Shown: positions 7,017 through 14,570, counted from the stretch's first letter. The stretch is 32,157 bases of DNA from JBGTCY01 sp041748615 (GCA_041748615.1 JBGTCY010000156.1:1-32157), one strand, 5' to 3'. Numbers and translations: made by a program. The notes: a model not told the origin generated them from the letters alone.

Positions 7017-7136
7017 CTCCAAATCATCAAATCTGCTAATCACCTCATCAACCAATCAGCTAATCACCAAATCATCACATCATCTAATCACCTCATCCGC
7101 TAATCATCACATCTGCTAATCAGCTAATCACCACAT
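7017..7136. repeat. Array of 15 degenerate octamers
   Basis: The spacer after the PIN stop can be cut without a single slip into fifteen 8-mers, each ending in AT: for example CTCCAAAT, CATCAAAT, CTGCTAAT, CACCTCAT, CAACCAAT, CAGCTAAT and so on to CACCACAT at 7129-7136. Consensus is about CANCNAAT; position 1 is always C and position 4 is always C. It contains no long open frame. It ends 57 bp before the aldehyde dehydrogenase ATG. Confidence 0.88.
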
Positions 7137-7193
7137 CATCAATCATTTTCTCCCCAAAATCACCGATATTAGCATCAATAATATCTGAAGCCT

Positions 7194-8672
7194 ATGCCCG
7201 CAAAAAAGCCCAACCCCCACGCGCTCGAATTTAACTCCGGCTGGACGTACGCGCCCGCGCCTGAAAGCAAAGACCATATCGAGCTGCAAGAACGCTACGA
7301 CTTGTTCATCAACGGCAAGTTCGTGAAGCCCGCCAAAGAAAAATATTTCCCCACGATTAATCCCGCCACCGAAACCAAAATCGCGGACGTAGCGGAAGCC
7401 GGTGAGGAAGACGTCAACCGCGCGGTGAAAGCCGCCCGCCATGCTTATGAAAAAACATGGTCGAAAATGCCCGCCAAAGAGCGCGGCAAATACATCTACC
7501 GCATTGCCCGTCTCCTACAGGAGCGCGCAAGAGAATTCGCGGTTATCGAGTCCCTTGATGGCGGCAAACCCATCCGCGAGTCGCGCACGATTGATGTGCC
7601 GTTGGCGGCTGCACATTTCTTTTATTATGCGGGCTGGGCGGACAAACTGCGCTACGCCTTCCCCGGCAAAAAACCCGTGCCGCTCGGTGTAGCCGGACAA
7701 ATCATTCCCTGGAATTTCCCCTTGCTCATGGCGGCATGGAAAATCGCGCCCGCCCTCGCTGCGGGCAACACCGTAGTATTGAAACCTGCTGAAACCACCC
7801 CGCTCACCGCGCTCAAGTTAGCCGAGCTTATTCAGGATGCCGACCTGCCCCCCGGTGTGGTAAACATCATCACCGGAGCGGGCAAGACAGGCGCGGCAAT
7901 CGTCAACCATCCTGACGTGGATAAAATCGCGTTCACCGGCTCCACCGATGTCGGCAAAATCATCCAAAAAGCCATTGCCGGCACCAACAAAAAATACACC
8001 CTCGAACTCGGAGGCAAAGCCGCCAACATCATCTTCGAAGACGCCACCCTCGACCAGGCGGTCGAAGGCATTATCAACGGCATCTTCTTCAACCAGGGAC
8101 ACGTCTGCTGCGCGGGTTCGCGCCTCTTCGTGCAGGAAGGCGTTTACAACACCGTCATCCGCAAGCTCAAAGACCGCATGGAAACTCTCATCACAGGCGA
8201 CCCGCTCGACAAAAACACCGACATCGGAGCCATCAACTCCAAAGCGCAGCTCGAAACCATCGAAGGCTATCTCAAACTCGGCAAAAAAGAAGGCGCGGAA
8301 ATTTTCCAAACCTCCTGCCCCGTACCCGCCAAAGGCTACTGGTGCCGCCCCACGCTGTTCCTCAACTGCTCGCAGTCGCACCGCATCGTGCAGGAAGAAA
8401 TCTTCGGACCCGTACTCGCGGTGCAAACCTTCCGCACCGTGGAAGAAGTCATCGAAAAAGCCAACAACACCCCCTACGGCTTGTCGGGAGGCGTATGGAC
8501 CGACAAAGGCTCTAAGATTTTCAAAGTATCCAGCCAAATCAAATCGGGCGTAGTGTGGGCAAACACCTACAACAAATTCGACCCCACCTCCCCCTTCGGA
8601 GGCTACAAAGAAAGCGGCATGGGACGCGAAGGCGGCTTACACGGGTTGGGTGCTTATGTGGGATTGAATTGA
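7194..8672 (+). CDS. Aldehyde dehydrogenase (ALDH16-like catalytic half)
   Basis: 492 residues, full length for an NAD(P)-dependent aldehyde dehydrogenase. Visible motifs are the cofactor-site segments PWNFP and KPAE, GSTDVGK, the general base Glu271 in ELGGK, the catalytic Cys305 in GHVCCAGSR, and the C-terminal EEIFGPV and SPFGGYKESGMGRE. In this setting the likely substrate is the acetaldehyde released by DeoC, oxidised to acetate. With the cysteine-less partner at 9130 it resembles the first half of bacterial ALDH16 proteins. The gene is strikingly rich in C-ending codons compared with its neighbours, which also creates long false frames in other phases and on the other strand. Its first residues (KPNPHALEFNSGWTYAPAPE) precede the usual ALDH start. 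Confidence 0.95.
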   Translation: MPAKKPNPHALEFNSGWTYAPAPESKDHIELQERYDLFINGKFVKPAKEKYFPTINPATETKIADVAEAGEEDVNRAVKAARHAYEKTWSKMPAKERGKYIYRIARLLQERAREFAVIESLDGGKPIRESRTIDVPLAAAHFFYYAGWADKLRYAFPGKKPVPLGVAGQIIPWNFPLLMAAWKIAPALAAGNTVVLKPAETTPLTALKLAELIQDADLPPGVVNIITGAGKTGAAIVNHPDVDKIAFTGSTDVGKIIQKAIAGTNKKYTLELGGKAANIIFEDATLDQAVEGIINGIFFNQGHVCCAGSRLFVQEGVYNTVIRKLKDRMETLITGDPLDKNTDIGAINSKAQLETIEGYLKLGKKEGAEIFQTSCPVPAKGYWCRPTLFLNCSQSHRIVQEEIFGPVLAVQTFRTVEEVIEKANNTPYGLSGGVWTDKGSKIFKVSSQIKSGVVWANTYNKFDPTSPFGGYKESGMGREGGLHGLGAYVGLN

Positions 8673-8772
8673 GGGAGGAGGTGGCGCGGGGTGTCTCTTT
8701 TCTTCATTGCTTTGTTTGGTAGCGTACACGAAAACGCTCAAGTATGTGAAGGTGAAAAAAGCGGAGAGTACG

Positions 8773-8871
8773 ATGCAACGTGATGAAATCATCAAAGAAA
8801 TACGCAAATCGGAAAAAAGCAAAAGGATAAAATGGAATGACGCAAAACAGCAGATTGCTTCATGGAAATAG
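8773..8871 (+). pseudogene. Small antitoxin-like frame, possibly truncated
   Basis: A 32-residue frame (MQRDEIIKEIRKSEKSKRIK, then WNDAKQQIASWK) whose last 10 bases overlap the start of the RelE/ParE-like frame at 8862. The same frame is open further upstream (8710 on) without an obvious ATG, so the N-terminus of a longer antitoxin may have been lost. The charged helical content and the overlap are the only grounds for the call; no family is recognised. Confidence 0.45.
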
Positions 8872-9026
8872 TTATCACTGAACACGCGTTCCGAACGGTA
8901 AATACTGAGTACAACTATTTGAAGGAATCTGCTTCCGAGCGCGTAGCTTATCAGTTCAAAAATGACTTCGTCAGCCAGGTTGATTCAATTCTTCCTTTCC
9001 ATTCAGGGTCATCCCGAATGCAATGA
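8862..9026 (+). pseudogene. Truncated RelE/ParE-like toxin
   Basis: 54 residues starting MEIVITEHAFRTVNTEYNYL and continuing KESASERVAYQFKNDFVSQV, which looks like the first half of a RelE/ParE-superfamily toxin (two helices with a conserved aromatic/basic pattern before the beta sheet). It then ends abruptly after PFHSGSSRMQ. Full members have about 90-100 residues, so the C-terminal sheet with the catalytic residues is absent. It sits between the active and inactive aldehyde dehydrogenase genes, where nothing else is encoded in 457 bp. Confidence 0.5.
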
Positions 9027-9039
9027 TTAACTCACTCCA

Positions 9040-9073
9040 CGAACTCAACTCGTATGTTGAGTCGAAACATTTT
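9040..9073 (+). terminator. Hairpin before the inactive ALDH gene
   Basis: CGAACTCAAC (9040-9049) pairs with GTTGAGTCG (9056-9064) around a 6-nt loop, with one bulged base, and is followed by AAACATTTTT. It resembles an intrinsic terminator closing the upstream truncated toxin unit or the aldehyde dehydrogenase transcript. Confidence 0.5.
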
Positions 9074-9106
9074 TCCCTCAATAACAATTAAATTTTCTGA
9101 AATTTA

Positions 9107-9121
9107 CTTTGTTCAACAAAG
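9107..9121. promoter_or_regulatory. 15-bp palindrome just upstream of the inactive ALDH gene
   Basis: CTTTGTTCAACAAAG is a perfect 7+1+7 inverted repeat ending 8 bp before the ATG at 9130. It overlaps a near match to the Bacteroidota -7 element (TTACTTTG). Its position fits an operator or a transcript-start hairpin; this is inference. Confidence 0.4.
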
Positions 9122-9129
9122 ATTGAGTC

Positions 9130-10083
9130 ATGCCGAAAACCATCACCAAAAAATCAATGCTTAAAAAAGTGCGCATCAGCCCTGATGCGCTGGGGAACCC
9201 GGAAAGTCAAAGCAGTTCAAACGGACAGCGGCTGCGGGTGCAGAAAACTTACAAGATTTACATAGGCGGCAAATTTCCGAGAACGGAATCCGGCAGGTAC
9301 TATAAGCTGAAAAATAAAAAAGGCGACATCATCGCCAACATGTGCCGTTCTTCCCGGAAAGATTTTCGCGATGCGGTGGTCGCTGCCCGCAAAGCGCAGG
9401 AAGGCTGGGCTGCAATGACGGCATTCAATCGCGGACAAATTCTTTACCGGATTGCCGAAATGCTGGAGGGCAGAAGCGCGCAGTTTGTTTCTGAGATGAT
9501 TCAGCAGGGAGCCGGGATTGAGGTGGCAACCCATGAAGTGATGTTGTCCATTGACCGGTTGATTTATTATGCCGGATGGGCGGATAAATTCCAGCAGGTT
9601 TTCAGCAGCGTGAATCCGGTGAGCGCTGCTTACTTCAATTTTTCACTCTGTGAACCGACAGGCGTTGTGGGCATTCTCGCACCGGAAGATACTTCATTGG
9701 TTGGGGTGATTTCCGCAATCGCGCCTGCGATTGTCGGTGGAAACACCTGCATCCTGCTCGCCCCGGAAACGAAACCGCTTTGTTCAGTAACGCTCGCGGA
9801 AGTGTTGCATGCTTCTGATGTGCCGGGTGGCGTAGTCAATATACTGACGGGTTCTAAAAAAGAACTGCTCACTCATTTTGCATCACACATGGATGTGAAC
9901 GCGGTGATTTATCACGGACAGGATAAATCTGAAATTAAAACTATCCAGGAAAACGCAACGTCCAACGTGAAACGCGCCATTATCAGAAAAGATACCGATT
10001 GGATGCAAGAATCCGCGCAAAATCCCTACTACATTTTAGATACACAGGAAATTAAAACTACCTGGCATCCGGTTGGGATTTAA
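9130..10083 (+). CDS. Catalytically empty aldehyde-dehydrogenase-like protein (ALDH16 C-terminal-type)
   Basis: 317 residues with clear homology to the N-terminal, cofactor-domain part of aldehyde dehydrogenases: KIYIGGKFPRTESG, RKAQEGWAAMTAFNRGQILY, YYAGWADK, EPTGVVGILAPED (PWN replaced), GGNTCILLAPE, VPGGVVNILTGS. After that point the ELGGK base, the catalytic cysteine and the C-terminal motifs are all absent, and the protein ends KTTWHPVGI. This is the known pattern of the second, non-catalytic domain of ALDH16 proteins, so it is more likely a structural partner of the 492-residue enzyme than a broken gene; the frame is intact. The basic first ~35 residues are an extra tail. It is separated from the active half by a decayed TA pair. 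Confidence 0.85.
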   Translation: MPKTITKKSMLKKVRISPDALGNPESQSSSNGQRLRVQKTYKIYIGGKFPRTESGRYYKLKNKKGDIIANMCRSSRKDFRDAVVAARKAQEGWAAMTAFNRGQILYRIAEMLEGRSAQFVSEMIQQGAGIEVATHEVMLSIDRLIYYAGWADKFQQVFSSVNPVSAAYFNFSLCEPTGVVGILAPEDTSLVGVISAIAPAIVGGNTCILLAPETKPLCSVTLAEVLHASDVPGGVVNILTGSKKELLTHFASHMDVNAVIYHGQDKSEIKTIQENATSNVKRAIIRKDTDWMQESAQNPYYILDTQEIKTTWHPVGI

Positions 10084-10106
10084 TTCATCAGGAGCTGTTA
10101 ATAAAT

Positions 10107-10200
10107 TTGTCAAAATAACATCCGCAATTTGAAAAATACATTAGCAGATATTAGACTTTAGATATTAGATTAGATACACATAGAGGAAATTATTTTAAAT
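10107..10200 (+). repeat. Dispersed ~100-bp intergenic repeat, copy B
   Basis: TTGTCAAAATAACATCC, a variable spacer, three TTAGANN heptamers at 10151-10171 and GAGGAAATTATTTTAAAT. It shares the string GCAGATATTAGACTTTAGAT with copy A. Its right end overlaps the stop codon of the minus-strand phosphorylase gene (10190-10192). Confidence 0.85.
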
Positions 10201-11536
10201 CCCGAACATCTTCAAAAAAAGTCCGCTTTCCTTTGCTCACTTTCCCGATGAGTAACGGGTTGAGTTTTATTTTTCTTTTTGAAAAATGATACGCGTTAAC
10301 TAAGAGTTGTTCGCTTGCTTTAAATTTTTGTTTGTCATTCGAAAAAAGTGTTGCCAATGCGTCACCGCGTTTCACAGCATCACCAATTTTTTTGTGCAGC
10401 AAAATACCCGCTGATAAATCAATGGCATCTTCTTTTTTCATTCTGCCCGCGCCTAAAATCATTGCCGCGTTGCCGACACTTTCCGCGAGAATCATTTTAA
10501 CATAACCGCTTTGGAATGAAAGAATTTTATGCGAATATTTTGCCTGCGGCAACAATTCCGGATTTTCAACATGACGAGTATCACCACCTTGAGCTTTGAC
10601 GAACTCTTTTAACTTGTCGAATGCTTTTCCGGTCTGCAACGCTTCATTGATTTTTTTTCGTGCCGCAGATTCATTTTTTCCCGCTCCGGAAAGCAACACC
10701 ATCTGTATAGCCAACTCTGTGCAGAGTTCTAATAAATCTTCCGATCCTTTTCCTTGCAGTGTTTCAATCGCTTCTTTCACCTCCAGCGCGTTACCGATTG
10801 CATTTCCTAACGGTTGCTCCATGCCCGTGATGAGCGCGACTGTTTTTTTGCCCATGCCGTTGCCAATTTCCGTCAGTAAAAGAGCAAGTTCAAAGGCATC
10901 TTTAGTTGTTTTCATGAATGCGCCATCCCCGTATTTTACATCAAGCACAATCGCGTCAGCACCTGATGCTAATTTTTTACTCATGATACTCGCGGCAATC
11001 AGAGATTTATTTTCGACCGTTGCCGTGACATCGCGCAAGGCATAAAGTTTTTTATCAGCCGGTACAATTTCACCGGTTTGTGCCGCTATCGCGATTCCGA
11101 TTTTTTTCACTTGTTTTACCAACTCCTGTTGTGACAATTCCACCCGCATTCCTTTGATGGCTTCGAGTTTGTCAATCGTTCCTCCGGTGTGTCCCAATCC
11201 TCTGCCTGAAAGTTTTGCCACCGGAATACCCAGCGCGGCAACCAATGGTGCAAGAATTAAAGTGGTCTTATCTCCTACTCCACCGGTGCTATGCTTGTCC
11301 ACTTTGATTCCGGGAATCGAAGCAAGGTCAATCGTATCTCCCGAAGCAATCATCGCGCGGGTAAGCGCAACCGTTTCTCTTTTATCAAGTCCTTGAAAAT
11401 AAATTGCCATCAACAAGGCGGAAGCTTGGTAGTCAGGAATCTGACCTTTTACATATCCGTCAATGAAAAAATCAATTTCAGCATTGGTCAGTGTGAATCC
11501 ATTGCGCTTTTTCAGAATCAAAGAAGCTGCATTCAT
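10190..11536 (-). CDS. Pyrimidine-nucleoside (thymidine) phosphorylase
   Basis: 448 residues, close to the usual ~435-440 of bacterial DeoA/Pdp. It carries the phosphate/nucleoside-site signature KVDKHSTGGVGDKTTL and the segment SGRGLGHTGGTIDKLEAI; the later SGADAIVLDVKYGDGAFMK and the C-terminal swivelling domain are also present. It splits thymidine, uridine and/or deoxyuridine with phosphate into base and (deoxy)ribose-1-phosphate; the subtype cannot be told apart confidently here. It points toward the deoC/ALDH group and would feed it, although the phosphopentomutase needed between them is not in the window. A good promoter match lies upstream at 11572-11600. Confidence 0.95.
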   Translation of the reverse strand: MNAASLILKKRNGFTLTNAEIDFFIDGYVKGQIPDYQASALLMAIYFQGLDKRETVALTRAMIASGDTIDLASIPGIKVDKHSTGGVGDKTTLILAPLVAALGIPVAKLSGRGLGHTGGTIDKLEAIKGMRVELSQQELVKQVKKIGIAIAAQTGEIVPADKKLYALRDVTATVENKSLIAASIMSKKLASGADAIVLDVKYGDGAFMKTTKDAFELALLLTEIGNGMGKKTVALITGMEQPLGNAIGNALEVKEAIETLQGKGSEDLLELCTELAIQMVLLSGAGKNESAARKKINEALQTGKAFDKLKEFVKAQGGDTRHVENPELLPQAKYSHKILSFQSGYVKMILAESVGNAAMILGAGRMKKEDAIDLSAGILLHKKIGDAVKRGDALATLFSNDKQKFKASEQLLVNAYHFSKRKIKLNPLLIGKVSKGKRTFFEDVRDLK

Positions 11537-11571
11537 AGCTTGATGAATTTTGGGGAAATAATTTAGCTTCC

Positions 11572-11600
11572 AAATCTACAGAGTTTCTAAAATCACAAAG
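11572..11600 (-). promoter_or_regulatory. Bacteroidota-type promoter for the phosphorylase gene
   Basis: Reading the minus strand, TTTG (11600-11597) is followed after 17 bp by TAGATTTG (11579-11572), matching the TTTG / TAnnTTTG consensus with a spacing inside the reported range. The ATG follows 35 bp later. Confidence 0.55.
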
Positions 11601-11686
11601 GATGAGGTTTGTTAAAAAAATTATCTTTAGTGCGGTTTAATTTTCCGACTTGACAACTTGATTACTAAATTCAGTACTTTACATCA

Positions 11687-12694
11687 ATGAATATCGCGAT
11701 AATCGGCTATGGATATTGGGGTCCCAACATCCTCAGGAATTTTTCAGAAAGGGAAGATTGTACAGTTAAAATAGTTTGCGATACGCGAGAAGAGCGTTTG
11801 AAGGTCGCAAAAAAATCCTATCCCTCCATCAACACCAGTTTAAAATATCAGGATGCGCTAAGTGATTCGGATATTGATGCGGTGTGTGTGGTGACACCGG
11901 TTTATATGCACTTTGAAATCGCAAAAAAAGCGCTTGCTTCGGGCAAACATGTCTTACTTGAAAAACCCATGACATCCACAGTGGCTCAAGCGGAAGAACT
12001 GATCAAACTTGCAGGCAGGGAAAATAAAATCCTGATGGTGGACCATACTTTTCTCTATACCGGTGCTGTCAGAGAAATAAAAAGCATTATTGACAGCGGG
12101 AATATCGGCTCTCTCCAATATTTTGATTCAACCCGGATTAATCTCGGATTGTTTCAGGCAGACATCAATGTCTTGTGGGATTTAGCGCCTCATGATTTGT
12201 CCATCTTAAATTTTATCCTGAAAGAAAAACCGGTGAGTGTGAACGCGACCGGAATATCACACACCGGCAACGGGTTAGTCAATATCGCTTATCTCACTTT
12301 AAATTATCAGTCCAACTTTATCGCACATTTAAATTGCTCCTGGACATCCCCTGTTAAAATCCGGCAAATTTTGATTGGTGGGTCTGAGAAAGTGATTTTA
12401 TATAATGATGTGGAGCCATCCGAAAAAGTGAAAGTGTATGATACCACTTATAAAATCAAATCCGGTACGGACGAATCAAAACATTCGCTGCTGGTAGATT
12501 ACCGGGTGGGCGACATCTATATCCCCAAATTAGATAAGACCGAAGCATTGGCGGGAATTACGGAAGATTTTGTGATGTCAATAAAAACAGGAAAAAAGAT
12601 TTTGGGTGACATGTACGCGGGATTGGAAGTGGTGAGAATACTTGAAGCCGCAGAAAAGTCACTGAAAAACAACGGCAAGGAAATTAAGTTGTGA
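11687..12694 (+). CDS. Gfo/Idh/MocA-family NAD-dependent dehydrogenase (sugar-nucleotide type)
   Basis: 335 residues. The Rossmann motif GYGYWGPN sits at the N-terminus, and the catalytic-site EKP motif contains Lys93 (LLEKPMTS). The substrate-binding half (LWDLAPHDLSILNFIL, LNCSWTSPVKIR) resembles WlbA/WbpB-type enzymes that oxidise C3 of UDP-N-acetyl sugars or their uronates. One base separates its stop from the ATG of the aminotransferase gene, so the pair very likely works in sequence: 3-oxidation and then 3-amination for a surface polysaccharide. The exact sugar cannot be read from the sequence; other Gfo/Idh/MocA substrates remain possible. Confidence 0.85.
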   Translation: MNIAIIGYGYWGPNILRNFSEREDCTVKIVCDTREERLKVAKKSYPSINTSLKYQDALSDSDIDAVCVVTPVYMHFEIAKKALASGKHVLLEKPMTSTVAQAEELIKLAGRENKILMVDHTFLYTGAVREIKSIIDSGNIGSLQYFDSTRINLGLFQADINVLWDLAPHDLSILNFILKEKPVSVNATGISHTGNGLVNIAYLTLNYQSNFIAHLNCSWTSPVKIRQILIGGSEKVILYNDVEPSEKVKVYDTTYKIKSGTDESKHSLLVDYRVGDIYIPKLDKTEALAGITEDFVMSIKTGKKILGDMYAGLEVVRILEAAEKSLKNNGKEIKL

Positions 12695-12695
12695 A

Positions 12696-13814
12696 ATGAA
12701 GCCCACTACCCTCGATAAATTATCCTTTCTTGATTTAACACGCCAAAATGAATTTTTGGAAGTGGAAATTTTGGATGCCGTTAAAACGGTGATAGTCGAG
12801 TCCGCTTTTTCCGGAGGTCCGTTCACGGAACGGTTTGAAAATGAATTCGCGGCATATTGCAACACCCGTTTCGCGACAGGAGTCAACAGCGGCACCTCCG
12901 CGCTGCATCTCGCCCTGCTCGCATTGGGTGTTGGCGCGGGAGATGAAGTAATCGTCCCCGCCAATACTTTCATCGCCACCGCTTTGGGAGTTACTTACAC
13001 CGGTGCCACGCCCGTTTTCGCTGACTGTCACCCGGAAACCTGGAACATTGACCCGTCATCGGTTGAATCAAAAATCACCGCCCGCACGAAAGTTATCATC
13101 GGAGTGCATCTGTATGGAGAGCCGTGCGACATTCAAGGGATTCAGGAGATTTGCAGAAAACGAAAACTCTACTTCATTGAAGACGCTGCACAAGCGCACG
13201 GTGCTTTATATGACGGAAAAAAAATTGGCGGTTTTGGCGATTTAGCCTGTTTCAGTTTTTATCCCGGAAAAAATTTGGGAGCTTACGGAGAAGGCGGAGC
13301 AGTAAATACAGATATTCCTGAATTTGCGGAACGTATCAAAAGTCTCCGCAACTATGGCTCACCAAAAAAGTATCACCATGATGAAATCGGATTTAACATG
13401 CGGATGGATGGCATTCAGGGTGCGGTGTTGAGTGTGAAATTAAAATATCTTGACAAATGGAATGAAAGAAGAAGACAAATTGCCGCGCTGTATCGTGAGC
13501 AAATCCATCTTCCGGAAATTAAAATGCAACACTTACAGGAAAACGCTGCTTCCGTTTTTCATTTGTTTGTCATCACCGTTCCTGAGCGTGACGCGTTCAT
13601 CAATCATCTCCATCAATTCAATATTTTTCCGGGCATGCACTATCCCGTTCCCTGTCATTTGCAAAAAGCGTATCAGCATTTGGGTTACAAAACAGGTGAC
13701 TTTCCGAATGCCGAATATCTTTCCGCTCATTGCCTTTCACTGCCAATGTTTCCAGAAATGACCGATGATGAAGTCAACCGGGTGGTGGATGCGGTGAATT
13801 GTTTTAAAGCGTAA
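12696..13814 (+). CDS. DegT/DnrJ/EryC1/StrS-family sugar aminotransferase
   Basis: 372 residues, typical length. PLP-enzyme motifs of the family are all visible: SGTSALHLAL (phosphate binding), GDEVIVPANTFIATA, IEDAAQAHGA with the aspartate that contacts the pyridine nitrogen, and the Schiff-base Lys192 in SFYPGKNLGAYGEGG. It transfers an amino group, usually from glutamate, to a keto-sugar nucleotide. Coupled one base downstream of the Gfo/Idh/MocA gene, it most likely acts on that enzyme's 3-keto product, as in WbpB/WbpE or WlbA/WlbC pairs. The N-acetyltransferase that usually completes such pathways is not next to it. Confidence 0.93.
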   Translation: MKPTTLDKLSFLDLTRQNEFLEVEILDAVKTVIVESAFSGGPFTERFENEFAAYCNTRFATGVNSGTSALHLALLALGVGAGDEVIVPANTFIATALGVTYTGATPVFADCHPETWNIDPSSVESKITARTKVIIGVHLYGEPCDIQGIQEICRKRKLYFIEDAAQAHGALYDGKKIGGFGDLACFSFYPGKNLGAYGEGGAVNTDIPEFAERIKSLRNYGSPKKYHHDEIGFNMRMDGIQGAVLSVKLKYLDKWNERRRQIAALYREQIHLPEIKMQHLQENAASVFHLFVITVPERDAFINHLHQFNIFPGMHYPVPCHLQKAYQHLGYKTGDFPNAEYLSAHCLSLPMFPEMTDDEVNRVVDAVNCFKA

Positions 13815-13864
13815 GCAAACGACTTAGTGTTGATAATTGAAACCTTTTTGCCAACTCAATCCTC

Positions 13865-13872
13865 TACTTTTG
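13865..13872 (+). promoter_or_regulatory. -7-type element directly before ruvC
   Basis: TACTTTTG fits TAnnTTTG exactly and ends 4 bp before the ruvC ATG, so a transcript from it would be nearly leaderless. No TTG lies at the ideal distance upstream (candidates at 14 and 25 bp), which weakens the call. Confidence 0.3.
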
Positions 13873-13876
13873 TTTG

Positions 13877-14446
13877 ATGAAAATTTCCGATAAGCGGCAA
13901 GTGATTCTTGGCATTGACCCAGGCACTGTGTTGATGGGTTATGGTGTCATTATCAGTGATGGTTCGCAATTAAGTTTGGTGAGTCTCGGGACGGTTGACC
14001 TTTCCAAATACACTTCGCACCAGGTGAAGTTGGAAAAAATCTTCGAGCGGGTGAGTTCGCTGATTCGTCAGTATGAACCGAATTCGTGCGCGATTGAAGC
14101 GCCATTTTATGGAAAAAATGTACAATCTATGCTGAAGCTGGGACGGGCGCAGGGTGTCGCCATCACGGTGGCGATGCTGCATAAAATTCCGGTGATTGAA
14201 TATTCTCCGAAAAAAATCAAAATGTCGGTAACCGGTAATGGCAATGCTTCGAAAGAACAGGTAGCCGGCATGTTGCAGCGTATTTTGAAATTCGACTCTT
14301 TACCCAAATACAAAGATGCTACGGACGGCTTGGCGGCAGCCGTTTGTCATCATTTGCAAGGCAAGACACCCGGCATCGGTAAAAGCTCCTATCGCGGTTG
14401 GAAAGAATTTATAGCCGCGAATCCTTCAAAAGTAGCGGGTAGTTAA
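13877..14446 (+). CDS. ruvC: Crossover junction endodeoxyribonuclease RuvC
   Basis: The ATG at 13877 (MKISDKRQVILGIDPGT) is preferred over the TTG codon just before it; 189 residues. RuvC resolves Holliday junctions together with RuvAB. The acidic catalytic set is present: Asp14 in GIDPGT, the glutamate in CAIEAPFYGKN, and the C-terminal DATDGLAAAVCHH region. The C-terminus carries a ~25-residue extension (GKSSYRGWKEFIAANPSKVA), common in Bacteroidota. It stands 62 bp after the aminotransferase gene and is followed by a long inverted repeat. Confidence 0.95.
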   Translation: MKISDKRQVILGIDPGTVLMGYGVIISDGSQLSLVSLGTVDLSKYTSHQVKLEKIFERVSSLIRQYEPNSCAIEAPFYGKNVQSMLKLGRAQGVAITVAMLHKIPVIEYSPKKIKMSVTGNGNASKEQVAGMLQRILKFDSLPKYKDATDGLAAAVCHHLQGKTPGIGKSSYRGWKEFIAANPSKVAGS

Positions 14447-14490
14447 ATCCTTGCAAACCTTATCATCTCCCGCCTGTTTCATTGTTTTGT

Positions 14491-14540
14491 AATAATCCTG
14501 TAATTTTTTTTTATTCCAAAATTTACAGGGTTATTTTTTG
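14491..14540 (+). terminator. Long inverted repeat after ruvC
   Basis: AATAATCCTGTAA (14491-14503) and TTACAGGGTTATT (14523-14535) form a 13-bp stem with a single G-T pair and a T-rich 19-nt loop; TTTTG follows. A plausible terminator for the ruvC transcript, although A/T-rich. Confidence 0.5.
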
Positions 14541-14570
14541 TTAATTTCAGAACATCTTTTCATAACTTTA
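14538..14570 (+). promoter_or_regulatory. Candidate promoter of the metalloprotease gene
   Basis: TTG at 14538-14540 and TAACTTTA at 14563-14570 (seven of eight against TAnnTTTG when N is free) are 22 bp apart, within the range described for Bacteroidota. The ATG at 14588 follows 17 bp later. Confidence 0.35.

Noticed and set aside
7017..7136. Octamer array as a CRISPR
   Set aside because: The unit is only 8 bp, there are no separate spacers, and no cas genes are present.
7818..8537. 239-residue open frame on the minus strand inside the aldehyde dehydrogenase gene
   Set aside because: It is a by-product of the C-ending codon bias of the real gene; its translation is low-complexity (runs of F, V, D, E, G) without motifs.
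7948..8553. 201-residue open frame in another phase of the aldehyde dehydrogenase gene
   Set aside because: Composition is almost only S, K, P, T and A, as expected for an out-of-phase reading of a biased gene.
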